The position numbers and the translations under genes are program-made. From the NCBI RefSeq assembly GCF_002343915.1, contig NZ_NETK01000001.1:10936001-11000000 (forward strand): DNA of 64,000 nt, written 5' to 3'. The notes below the pieces were generated by a model, which was not told the DNA's origin, did no database searches, and was given only the letters and a program-made list of their open reading frames with translations. Shown here piece by piece: positions 48,337-56,363 of this stretch (its first letter is position 1; each line of letters begins with the position of its first letter). Source of the stretch: Nannocystis exedens. GTDB taxonomy: Bacteria > Myxococcota_A > Polyangia > Nannocystales > Nannocystaceae.

Positions 48337-49263
48337 ATGGCCAACCTGAAGGAGATCCGGAACCGGATCACGTCGGTCAAGAACACGCGCAAGATCACCT
48401 CGGCGATGAGCCGAATCGCCGCGGCGCGCCTGGTGAAGGCGCAGCAGGCGGCGATGGGGGCGCGGCCGTACGGCGAGCGCCTCGACCAGGTGGTCGGCTC
48501 GCTGGTCGCCAGCCTCGGCAGCGGGGAAGGCGAGGGCGACGCCGGCGAGGCGGGCGCGGCGCACCCGCTGCTGCTGAAGCGCAGCGGCAACGGTCGGGTC
48601 GTGATCGTCCACATCACCGCCGACCGCGGCCTGGCGGGCGGCTTCAACGCCAACCTCAACCGCGCGGTGGTGGGCTTCATCCGCAAGGAGCGCGAGGCCG
48701 GCAACGACGTCGTGCTGCTGACCGTCGGCAAGAAGGGCCGCGGCTTCTTCCAGCACAGCGGGCAGAAGATCGTCCGTCACCACGACGCGCCGACGCTCGG
48801 CGACCTCGTCGTCAAGGCGAAGATGGTCGCGGCCGAGATCATGGCGATGTTCACCGGCGGCAAGGAAGGCGGCGACACCGAGCTGCCGCAGGTCGACCGG
48901 GTGTACTTCGCCTACAACTACTTCAAGAACGTGCTGACGCAGCAGCCGAAGATCGAGGTGCTGCTGCCGTTCGAGTCGCGCGAGATCGTCAACGACGAGC
49001 GCGTGCTGCCGGTGCTCGAGCCCGGGCGCGACGCGCTGCTCGGGCACCTGCTGCCGATCGCCGTCGAGTCGCGGCTGCAGCAGGCGTTCTTCAACTCGAT
49101 CGCCGGCGAGATCGCCGCCCGTCGCACCGCGATGGACTCGGCGTCCGACAACGCGACCCAGCTCATCCGCGAGCTGACGCTGTTCTACAACCGCGAGCGC
49201 CAGGCCGCGATCACCAAGGAACTCATGGAGATCATCGGCGGCGCCGAGGCCCTCAAGGGCTAG
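48337..49263 (+). CDS. atpG: ATP synthase F1 subunit gamma
   Basis: 308 residues, slightly longer than the usual 287. The N-helix (LKEIRNRITSVKNTRKITSA, then MSRIAAARLVKAQ) and C-helix (RRTAMDSASDNATQLIREL, then YNRERQAAITKELMEIIGGA) form the rotor coiled coil; HITADRGLAGGFNANL is the family motif. Extra residues fall in the loop around GSGEGEGDAGEAG. Followed by a 75-base gap with competing hairpins before atpD. Confidence 0.97.
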   Translation: MANLKEIRNRITSVKNTRKITSAMSRIAAARLVKAQQAAMGARPYGERLDQVVGSLVASLGSGEGEGDAGEAGAAHPLLLKRSGNGRVVIVHITADRGLAGGFNANLNRAVVGFIRKEREAGNDVVLLTVGKKGRGFFQHSGQKIVRHHDAPTLGDLVVKAKMVAAEIMAMFTGGKEGGDTELPQVDRVYFAYNYFKNVLTQQPKIEVLLPFESREIVNDERVLPVLEPGRDALLGHLLPIAVESRLQQAFFNSIAGEIAARRTAMDSASDNATQLIRELTLFYNRERQAAITKELMEIIGGAEALKG

Positions 49264-49270
49264 ACGGGCC

Positions 49271-49330
49271 AAGCGGCCCGAGCGCCTCTCGAACTTCCGC
49301 CAGTCATCTCGGCCCGTCGGGCCGCTTTTC
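49271..49330 (+). promoter_or_regulatory. Competing hairpins between atpG and atpD
   Basis: AAGCGGCCCGA (49271-49281) pairs perfectly with TCGGGCCGCTT (49317-49327), followed by TT: a long-range 11-bp stem resembling a weak terminator. Within its right arm CGGCCC/GGGCCG (about 49310-49324, loop GTC) forms an exclusive local hairpin. The right arm is next to the atpD ribosome site (GGAG, 49331-49334), so folding could tune beta-subunit output. Confidence 0.5.
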
Positions 49331-49338
49331 GGAGCACC

Positions 49339-50964
49339 ATGTCGAACCTGCCGCCTCCGCCGTCCAACCCGCCGTCTGGCCCCCTGGGTAAGGCCAGCAT
49401 CTTCAACACCCCCGCGTCCTTCCTCGGCGGCGCCAAGCCGGCGAGCGGCACCCCGCCGCAGAGCGCGACGCCCGGCGTCAACACCGGCAAGATCACGCAG
49501 GTCATCGGCCCCGTGGTCGACGTCGAGTTCTCCGGCTCGCTGCCCGAGGTCAACACCGCGCTGAAGGTCACCAACCCGCGCATCAACGACGCGACCGACA
49601 ACCTGACCCTCGAGGTCGCGCAGCACCTCGGCGAGCGCACGGTGCGGACGATCGCCATGGACACCACCGACGGCCTCGTCCGCGGCATGGACGTCCGCGA
49701 CACCGGCAAGCCGATCATGATGCCGGTCGGCAAGGGCGTGCTCGGCCGCATCATGAACGTCACCGGCGACCCGGTCGACGAGCAGGGCGCGATCGAGGCG
49801 ACCGAGTTCCGCCCGATCCACCGCCACGCCCCGCCGTTCACCGAGCAGAGCACCAAGGCCGAGGTCCTCGTCACCGGCATCAAGGTCATCGACCTGCTCG
49901 CGCCCTACCGCCGCGGCGGCAAGATCGGCCTGTTCGGCGGCGCCGGCGTCGGCAAGACGGTGCTCCTGATGGAGCTCATCAACAACGTCGGCAAGAAGTT
50001 CGGCGGCTACTCGGTGTTCGCCGGCGTCGGCGAGCGCACCCGCGAGGGCAACGACCTGTACTTCGAGATGATGGAGTCCGAGGTCATCAAGGCCGACTGG
50101 GACCACAAGACCCGCAAGGTCCACAAGGTCCACAACGACCAGAGCAAGGTCGCGCTGGTCTACGGCCAGATGAACGAGCCCCCGGGCGCCCGCGCCCGCG
50201 TCGCCCTCAGCGCCCTGGCCCAGGCGGAGTACTTCCGCGACGAGATGGGCCAGGACCTGATGCTCTTCATCGACAACATCTTCCGCTTCACGCAGGCGGG
50301 CTCCGAGGTGTCGGCGCTCCTCGGTCGTATCCCCAGCGCGGTCGGTTACCAGCCGACGCTGGCGACCGAGATGGGCGGCCTCCAGGAGCGCATCACGACG
50401 ACCAGCAAGGGCTCGATCACCTCGGTGCAGGCGATCTACGTCCCCGCCGACGACCTCACCGACCCGGCGCCCGCGACCGCGTTCACCCACCTCGACGCGA
50501 CCACGGTGCTCAGCCGCGCGCTGACCGAGATCGGCATCTACCCGGCCGTCGACCCGCTCGACTCGACGAGCACGATCCTCACCCCCGAGGTCGTCGGCAA
50601 GGACCACTACGAGACCGCGCGCAAGGTCCAGCAGGTGCTGCAGAAGTACAAGGAGCTGCAGGACATCATCAAGATCCTCGGCATGGACGAGCTCTCGGAA
50701 GAGGACAAGCTCACCGTCGCCCGCGCGCGCAAGATCCAGAAGTTCCTCAGCCAGCCGTTCGACGTCGCCAAGGTGTTCACCGGCAACGACGGCGTCCAGG
50801 TCGAGCTCTCCGACACGATCCAGAGCTTCCGCGAGATCGTCGAGGGCAAGCACGACGCCCTGCCCGAGGACGCCTTCTACATGGTCGGCGGCATCAACGA
50901 CGTGATCGCCAAGGCCAAGCGCCTGGCCGAGGACGAGGCCAAGAAGGCCAAGGCCGCCGGCTGA
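49339..50964 (+). CDS. atpD: ATP synthase F1 subunit beta, with Pro/Ala-rich extension
   Basis: 541 residues against a usual 470. Residues 1-48 are a Pro/Ser/Gly/Ala-rich tail (MSNLPPPPSNPPSGPLGKAS and on), after which the normal sequence begins at GKITQVIGPVVDVEF. The catalytic core is intact: Walker A GGAGVGKT, GERTREGNDLY, ALVYGQMNEPPGARARV, and the C-terminal LTVARARKIQKFLSQPF. ATG 49339 is preceded by GGAG and no alternative start lies between it and the core. The role of the tail is unknown; it would point outward from the crown of F1. Confidence 0.97.
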   Translation: MSNLPPPPSNPPSGPLGKASIFNTPASFLGGAKPASGTPPQSATPGVNTGKITQVIGPVVDVEFSGSLPEVNTALKVTNPRINDATDNLTLEVAQHLGERTVRTIAMDTTDGLVRGMDVRDTGKPIMMPVGKGVLGRIMNVTGDPVDEQGAIEATEFRPIHRHAPPFTEQSTKAEVLVTGIKVIDLLAPYRRGGKIGLFGGAGVGKTVLLMELINNVGKKFGGYSVFAGVGERTREGNDLYFEMMESEVIKADWDHKTRKVHKVHNDQSKVALVYGQMNEPPGARARVALSALAQAEYFRDEMGQDLMLFIDNIFRFTQAGSEVSALLGRIPSAVGYQPTLATEMGGLQERITTTSKGSITSVQAIYVPADDLTDPAPATAFTHLDATTVLSRALTEIGIYPAVDPLDSTSTILTPEVVGKDHYETARKVQQVLQKYKELQDIIKILGMDELSEEDKLTVARARKIQKFLSQPFDVAKVFTGNDGVQVELSDTIQSFREIVEGKHDALPEDAFYMVGGINDVIAKAKRLAEDEAKKAKAAG

Positions 50965-50984
50965 GCCGGGAGTAGTCCACCGTC

Positions 50985-51404
50985 ATGGCCGAGACCACGA
51001 TTCAGCTCGACATCCTCACGCCGCTGGGCCCCAAGCGCCACGGCGTGGTGGTCCCCGGGGTCGAAGTCCCCGGCCTCCTCGGCGAGCTCGGCGTCCTGCC
51101 CGAGCACGTCCCGTTCATCACGCCCGTCGTCCCCGGCGTGGTCCGCTTCCGCGACGGCGCGGAGTCGGTCCGGATCGCCGTCGGCGCCGGGTTCCTCGAG
51201 GTCACCCGCGACAACCGCGTGGTCATCCTCGTCGAGCGCGCGCTCGAGGTGTCCGAGATCGACGCGGGCAAGGCCCGCGAGGACCTCAAGCGCGTCCAGG
51301 CCGAGCTGTCGCACGACCTCGGCTCGATCGACGCGGCGGAGCACCGCAAGCTGGTCACCGAGCAAGGCTGGCTCGAGGCCCAGATCCGCGCGACGCAGCC
51401 CTGA
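50985..51404 (+). CDS. atpC: ATP synthase F1 subunit epsilon
   Basis: 139 residues, normal. N-terminal beta-sandwich (IQLDILTPLGPKRHGVVVPG, GELGVLPEHVPFITPVVPG) and a C-terminal helix pair (AREDLKRVQAELSHDLGS) that can inhibit the enzyme. Last gene of the operon, 20 bases after atpD; a hairpin follows. Confidence 0.95.
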   Translation: MAETTIQLDILTPLGPKRHGVVVPGVEVPGLLGELGVLPEHVPFITPVVPGVVRFRDGAESVRIAVGAGFLEVTRDNRVVILVERALEVSEIDAGKAREDLKRVQAELSHDLGSIDAAEHRKLVTEQGWLEAQIRATQP

Positions 51405-52021
51405 AGGCCCACGAGGCGAACGCAGAGACCGCGCGCGAGGCGACTCGCCGCGGTCTCTTCGCGTTCCGGCCGCGCTCGGGCGAGCCTCGGGCCGAACGCG
51501 GCTCGCTGTCAGCGGCGCGGGGCGAGGGGGAGCACCGCCGCGCTCGCTCGACCGGCAGGTCAGGTCGAGCTTCGCCGACACCGGCGGCTTCCTCGACGAC
51601 GTCGAGGGTCCGCGACCCCGAGCGCTGCTCGTGCATCGCTGCCGTCGACCTCCGGGGGGTTCCTTCCGCGGGGCACGAGCGAGAGCCGCGGGGAGGGCGT
51701 CGCGGCGAGGGCTGTCTTCAGAGACAGGCCGGCGCTGGCGTCGGCGGCTGCGAGCGCCTCGGGCGAGGCGGCTTCCCTGGACACTTCCCGTCCTGCGTCC
51801 TGCGCCGCGCGGGCCGCCGGCGGGCGCGGCGTCTGCAACGCTCGAGGCACCGGCCAGGGACGCGCGGCCCCGAAGGGCGGGCCGTCCGCGGCGGAGGCGA
51901 GCCGAACGCCGGGCTCTCGCGAGCGCGCCCTCGCAAGACCTTTCGGACAGGTCTTCGAGGGCAGGCGCTGGGTGACAGGTCGATAAGGACAGGTCCTCGG
52001 GAGCAGGTCCCCAGAGACAGG
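51405..52021. other. 617-base gap between atpC and a converging gene
   Basis: No gene seen. It contains the atp end hairpin (51418-51466), then about 450 bases of extreme-GC sequence with no structure I can name, then a chain of 20-bp repeats from 51933 up to the stop of the minus-strand gene. Confidence 0.6.
51418..51466 (+). terminator. Hairpin at the end of the atp operon
   Basis: AGAGACCGCG (51424-51433) pairs with CGCGGTCTCT (51449-51458), extended by GAACGC (51418-51423) / GCGTTC (51461-51466). It begins 14 bases after the atpC stop; no T-run. Confidence 0.65.
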
Positions 52022-52022
52022 T
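51933..52022. repeat. Chain of overlapping 20-bp repeats with 14-bp step
   Basis: Copies at 51933-51952 (GCAAGACCTTTCGGACAGGT), 51975-51994 (ACAGGTCGATAAGGACAGGT), 51989-52008 and 52003-52022 (GCAGGTCCCCAGAGACAGGT). The last three step by exactly 14 bases, sharing arms, and end at the stop codon of the Ddl-like gene. Confidence 0.8.
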
Positions 52023-53014
52023 CACTGCAGCGCGGCCGGCGAAGCGGCTTCGACGACCGGGGCCGGGGCGCGGCGGACGCTGCGGGTGGGGGCGACGCGC
52101 TCGGGCACGTCGACGAGGCCGCGCAGGAGCTCCTGGACGAGGGCCTCGTAGCGCAGGCCGGCGGCGCGGGCGACCCGGGCGACCACGCCGGCGCGGCGCA
52201 GGTCGGGGCAGGGCTCGGCCTCGAGGATGACCTCGTTGTGGCGCGGGTGGACGAGGATGTCGACGCGCGCGGCCCCGCGGACCAGGCCGAGCGCGCGAGT
52301 GGCGTGCTCGGCGAGGTTGCCGATGCCCTTGAGCTGGCTGCGGGTGAGGCCGGGCGGGCAGGTCATGGCGCGGATCTGCGCCAGATCGTCGGCCTCGCGC
52401 ACGACCTCCATCGCGCCCAGGACCTTGCCGTGCAGGAGCACGACCTGGACCTCCCGACCCAGGACGGCCCGCTCCAGCAGGAGCTCGTCGCTGCCCCCCG
52501 CGGCCTGGCTGGCGTCGGCGACGGCGTCGGCGTCGGTCAAGAGGCGCACCCCGGCCGCGTGGCTGCCGCGACGGGGCTTGAGGACGCAGGGCCAGCCGAG
52601 CAGGCCGATGGCGTGACGGCTCGGCGGCTGCGCGCCGCCCAGGACCACCGTGGTCGGGACCGGGAGGCTGTGATAGGCCAAGATCTGGCGGGCGCGCAGC
52701 TTGTCGTAGGCGAGGCCGGTGACCTGCGCCGAGGGGCCGACGAACGGGATCTTGCGCAGCTCGAGGAGGGCCTGGATCCGGCCGAGCCCGCCGGCGAGGC
52801 CGTGGGCGGCGAGCAAGCAGGCGCGCAGGCGGGCCCGCCGCAGGCCGAGGTCGAGCGCGTCGTCGGTGGTCAGCGAGACGGGCACGAGGCCGAGCCGGCC
52901 CAGCGCTTCCGCAAGATCGCTGCCACTTTCGCGGTCGATTTGGCTATCATTGTCCGCGCCCACCGAGCGAGCGGTGGCGGTCGAGATCAGGACGCCGACG
53001 TTGTGCGCACGCAT
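52022..53014 (-). CDS. Divergent D-alanine--D-alanine ligase-like ATP-grasp protein
   Basis: 330 residues. Ddl-type landmarks: AAHGLAGGLGRIQALLELRKIPFVGP (family ALHGxxGEDGxxQGLLE), YDKLRARQILAYHSLPVPTT, GWPCVLKPRRGSHAAGVRLL (ATP-grasp Lys), LLERAVLGREVQVVLLHGK, and RVDILV. The last metal and substrate motif is altered: Ddl has ExNTLPG, here ILEAEPCPDLRRAG, so the Asn ligand and the Gly turn are gone. The GED acid is also lost (GGL). It therefore may not make D-Ala-D-Ala; another ATP-driven ligation, or none, is possible. The C-terminal 35 residues are Pro/Ala-rich. Divergent from the HARE-HTH gene; 90 bases between. Confidence 0.75.
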   Translation of the reverse strand: MRAHNVGVLISTATARSVGADNDSQIDRESGSDLAEALGRLGLVPVSLTTDDALDLGLRRARLRACLLAAHGLAGGLGRIQALLELRKIPFVGPSAQVTGLAYDKLRARQILAYHSLPVPTTVVLGGAQPPSRHAIGLLGWPCVLKPRRGSHAAGVRLLTDADAVADASQAAGGSDELLLERAVLGREVQVVLLHGKVLGAMEVVREADDLAQIRAMTCPPGLTRSQLKGIGNLAEHATRALGLVRGAARVDILVHPRHNEVILEAEPCPDLRRAGVVARVARAAGLRYEALVQELLRGLVDVPERVAPTRSVRRAPAPVVEAASPAALQ

Positions 53015-53104
53015 GTCGTCCGCGGCTAGCAGACTCCGACCTCGTCACGCAAATTTTCTGCATAACTCTCCGTCGCCGTCGCCCGGCGCGCCGCTGTCGT
53101 ACAC

Positions 53105-54830
53105 ATGACCTTCCTTGAAGCTGCGATCGAAGTCCTCCGCCACGAGCCCGAACCACTGCACTTCTCCGAGATCGTGAAGCGAGCCGTCGATCGCAACCTG
53201 CTCTCGCACGTGGGTCGCGATCCGGTCGCGGCGATGCAGGCCAGCCTCAACGCCGCCGTCCGGGGCGACAGCGCGCTGCTCGTGCGCAGCAAGCCGGGCT
53301 ACTTCCAGCTCCGCCCGGGCGCCGCGCCGCCGCCCGCGGCCGCGCCTCCGCCCCCGAGCCGCCCCCGGCTCCGGCCCCTCCGCCGGCCCCGGCGCCGACC
53401 CTCGAGCTGCCCTTCGAGACGGCGCCCGTCAGTGCAAAAAAGTCGAACGATGTCGAAGCCTTGCAGCCAAAAGTGGAAGCGAATTCGATGCTGACCGAAG
53501 ACACCCGTGACGAGGAGGAGACGAGCGAGGGCGACGAGGGGACGACCGAGGAGGGCGGCGGTCGACGCCGTCGCCGGCGGCGAGATCGATTCGGCGTCCG
53601 CGGCGAAGCTCCGGCCCCGCAACAGGTGGCGATCAAGCCGACCCGCCGCGGGCTCGATTCCGGCAAGCGCGCCGAGGTGCTGCAGCGCGTGACCCCCAAC
53701 CTCGAGTTCGAGGCGCCCAAGGGCGCGGGGCTCGACGGCGTCACCGACGTGGCGGTGGTGATGGCGAACGCGATGTCGCGGCTGGCCGAGGAGCGCCCCG
53801 AGCTGCGCACGGAGCTCGAGAGCATGCAGCGCCCGCCGCCGCCGCCCCCGAGCGCGCCGGCGGTCGAACACCGCAGCCTGCGGCGCCCCGGTCCGATCGG
53901 CGCCCCCCGCCGCGGCCGCAGCCCCAGCCGCAGCCCCAGCCGCAGCCCCAGCCGCAAGCCGCGAGCGACGACGAGGAGCGCCCGGGTCGGCGGCGTCGCC
54001 GTCGTCGCCGCCGCGGCCGCCGCAGCGAGGGCGGGCTGACCGAGCTCCGCACGGTCCGCGACGAGGCGTCGGAGTCGTTGCTGCAGCAGGTCGCGCAGGT
54101 GATGACCGACGCCGGGCCGCGCTCGCTGCACATCCGCCAGATCGCCGAGACCCTCGCCGGCATGGGCGTACTCGGCGGCGAGATCTCGGAGATCGAGCGC
54201 GCCGTGACGGCGGCGATCCTGCTCGACATCCGCCACGGCGGTCGGGCGTCGCGGTTCATCGCCCGCGGCGACGCGCGCTACCAGCTGCACGCGAGCCGCG
54301 TGCCCCCGGCGGTCACCGCCGCCGAGCAGGCGCTGCACGCCGCCATCGCCGCGCTCAACAACGAGATCGCCAACGCGTTCGTGCAGTGGTTGCAGACACT
54401 TGGGCCGCGAGGGCTCGAGGCCGTCGCGCGGATCTGGTTGACCCGCGAGGGCTACCCGGTGCTGGCGACGTTGCCCCCGAGCCGCGGGATCGCCAAGCTC
54501 GTGATCGCCGACATCGAGGGCGACGCCGACTCGGAGTCCGAGGAGGACGAGGCCAACCCGAAGCTGCTGGCGCTGATCCTGCCGCGTCGCGCGGGGATCG
54601 ACGCGTCGGCGTGGGCGGGCGATCTCGAGCGGGCGCAGGCGTCCGGCTGCCTGGTGTTCTGCATGGGCGATCCGCCCGCCGAACCGCCGTGGGGCGACGC
54701 CCGAGTCGTCACCGCCGGCGAACTCGCCGCCTGGTTGCGCGCCCAGGGCGTCGGCATCAGCCCGTTGCCGGTGGCGATCGGCGCGCTCGATCCGACGGTC
54801 CTCGAGTCGATCAGTGGCCTCGACACCTGA
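53105..54830 (+). pseudogene. HARE-HTH protein split by two -1 frameshifts
   Basis: One protein appears spread over three frames. From ATG 53105, a HARE-HTH (HB1/ASXL/restriction-type winged helix) is complete (FLEAAIEVLRHEPEPLHFSE, HVGRDPVAAMQASLNAAVRG, PGYFQLRPG), then a Pro/Ala linker. At the C-run 53351-53355 the coding signal moves by -1 (APAPTLELPFETAPVSAKKS and a Glu-rich then Arg-rich stretch). A second -1 move falls between 53845 and 53910, best at the C6 run 53903-53908, into PQPQPQ...DDEERPG and Arg repeats, then a second HARE-type domain (LHIRQIAETLAGMG) and an Mrr-like C-terminal domain (GLEAVARIWLTREGYPV). Each segment keeps this genome's codon bias. Either C-run sequencing errors, a decayed gene, or recoding. 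The parts read alone end at 53494 and 54039. Confidence 0.7.
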
Positions 54831-55497
54831 ATCGCTGCGGGCCGTGTGGCTCGGCCGCATGGGCTTCGAAGAGGCGCTCGCGCTGCAGCTCGCCGCGCGC
54901 GAACGGGTGGTCGCGGGCGAGCCGGGGGTGCTGTTCCTGGTCGAGCACCCGCCCGTGCTGACGCTCGGTCGCCGCGGCCGGCGGGAGGACATCCTGTGGT
55001 CGGAGGAGCAGCGCGCGGCCGCGGGCCTGACGGTGTGCGAGGCGCCGCGCGGCGGCGAGGTGACGCTGCACGGGCCCGGGCAGCTGGTGGCCTATCCGAT
55101 CGTGATGGTGGGTCGGCGGATCCGCGAGCACATCGTGCGCCTCGGCGACGTGGCGATCGCGATCTTCGCGGAGCTCGGGGTCGACGGCTGCGAGTTCCGC
55201 ATGGAGCACCCGGGCGTGTGGCGCGGATCCGAGAAGCTGGCGTCGATCGGGCTCCACGTGAGCCGCGGGGTGTCGATCCAGGGGATCTCGATCAACCTCG
55301 CGGTCGACCCCGAGCTGTTCGGCGCGCTGGTGTCCTGCGGCCTGCACGGCGTGACCGTGACCAGCGCGGTCTCGGTCGGCGGGCGAGCGACGTCCGTCGA
55401 GGCGGCCGGGCGGCGCTTCGCGGCCCTCTACGCGGCGCAGTTGGGCCTGCCGCTGGTCTGGGAGGACGCGGAGGGGTATGGTAGCGATCGACGATGA
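54814..55497 (+). CDS. lipB: Octanoyltransferase LipB
   Basis: 227 residues. Moves octanoyl from acyl carrier protein to the lipoyl domains of dehydrogenases and the glycine cleavage system. RGGEVTLHGPGQLVAYPI (residues 79-96), catalytic Lys141 in SEKLASIGLH and acyl-carrying Cys175 in VSCGLHG match E. coli Lys135 and Cys169. GTG 54814 overlaps the preceding gene by 17 bases. It overlaps the next gene by 4 bases (ATGA), so the envelope genes that follow are coupled to it, though their roles seem unrelated. Confidence 0.95.
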   Translation: MASTPESLRAVWLGRMGFEEALALQLAARERVVAGEPGVLFLVEHPPVLTLGRRGRREDILWSEEQRAAAGLTVCEAPRGGEVTLHGPGQLVAYPIVMVGRRIREHIVRLGDVAIAIFAELGVDGCEFRMEHPGVWRGSEKLASIGLHVSRGVSIQGISINLAVDPELFGALVSCGLHGVTVTSAVSVGGRATSVEAAGRRFAALYAAQLGLPLVWEDAEGYGSDRR

Positions 55498-56363
55498 TCC
55501 GACTCCGCGCGGCGCTCGCCCTCGTCCTGTTCGCTTCGGCGTGCAGTGAGTCGGACGGCGGGCGCTACCCGGTACGGCTCAGCCTGGCGCTGCCCGGCGA
55601 GGCCGCGGACCTCGAGAGCCCGGTGTCCGAGGCGCTGCAGGCCGCGTTGCGCGACAGCGCGATCTTCGCTCCGGACGGGGCCGACGGCTCCACGGTCCAC
55701 GGCGAGGCCACGCTGACCCGCGAGGCCGCCGAGGCGCCGTGGATCCTCCACGTCGGCATGGCCGTGCCCGATGACCTGCGCTCGAAGTTCGCGGTGTCGG
55801 CGATCACGAGCTCGGCTTCGGCCGGCACGGACGCGTTCCGCCCGTCGAGCGAGGCGCTGGCGGACGCGGCGCGGCGGGCGATCACCGGGCTCGAGGCGCA
55901 GTGTCGGCTGGCTCGCGGCGACGCGAGCGGGCTGGAGGTGCTGCTGTCGTCGGGCGAGCCGTCGCAGATCCTGGTGGCGCTCCGCTACGTCAGCGACCGC
56001 GAGGCGAGGGAGCACGCCAGCCGGCTGGTGCCGCTGCTGCGCAGCGAGGACACGCGGGTGCGCATGGCGGTGCTGGACGTCCTCGGCACGGTGGGGACTT
56101 TCGACCACGCGGCGGCGATCGTGCGCGAGGTGCATCGCCTGGACCCAGGGGCCACGCGCGAGGCGTATCGCGCCCTCGCTCGCCTCGGCGGGACCGATGC
56201 CGTCGGATTCCTGCGATTCGCGGCCGCCAACGAGGATGATCCCGAGTTGCGCGCGGAGGCGGAGCGTGCGCTTTCGTCGGCGCTGTCCGGAAAGCCGCCG
56301 AGTGCCGCAGAGGTTCCGCGTGGTGTAGATCTTCCGAAGTTAGCGCGAGGGCACCGGCAATGA
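55494..56363 (+). CDS. Lipoprotein with HEAT-like repeats
   Basis: 289 residues. A type II signal (MIRLRAALALVLFASAC) leads to a first domain (about 25-125) of mixed strands, then helical HEAT or Armadillo-like repeats (ASRLVPLLRSEDTRVRMAVL, AIVREVHRLDPGATREAYRA, GFLRFAAANEDDPELRAEAE). Such repeats bind other proteins. ATG overlaps the lipB stop, and its own stop overlaps the next start (ATGA), so the three are translationally coupled. Partner and role unknown. Confidence 0.8.
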   Translation: MIRLRAALALVLFASACSESDGGRYPVRLSLALPGEAADLESPVSEALQAALRDSAIFAPDGADGSTVHGEATLTREAAEAPWILHVGMAVPDDLRSKFAVSAITSSASAGTDAFRPSSEALADAARRAITGLEAQCRLARGDASGLEVLLSSGEPSQILVALRYVSDREAREHASRLVPLLRSEDTRVRMAVLDVLGTVGTFDHAAAIVREVHRLDPGATREAYRALARLGGTDAVGFLRFAAANEDDPELRAEAERALSSALSGKPPSAAEVPRGVDLPKLARGHRQ

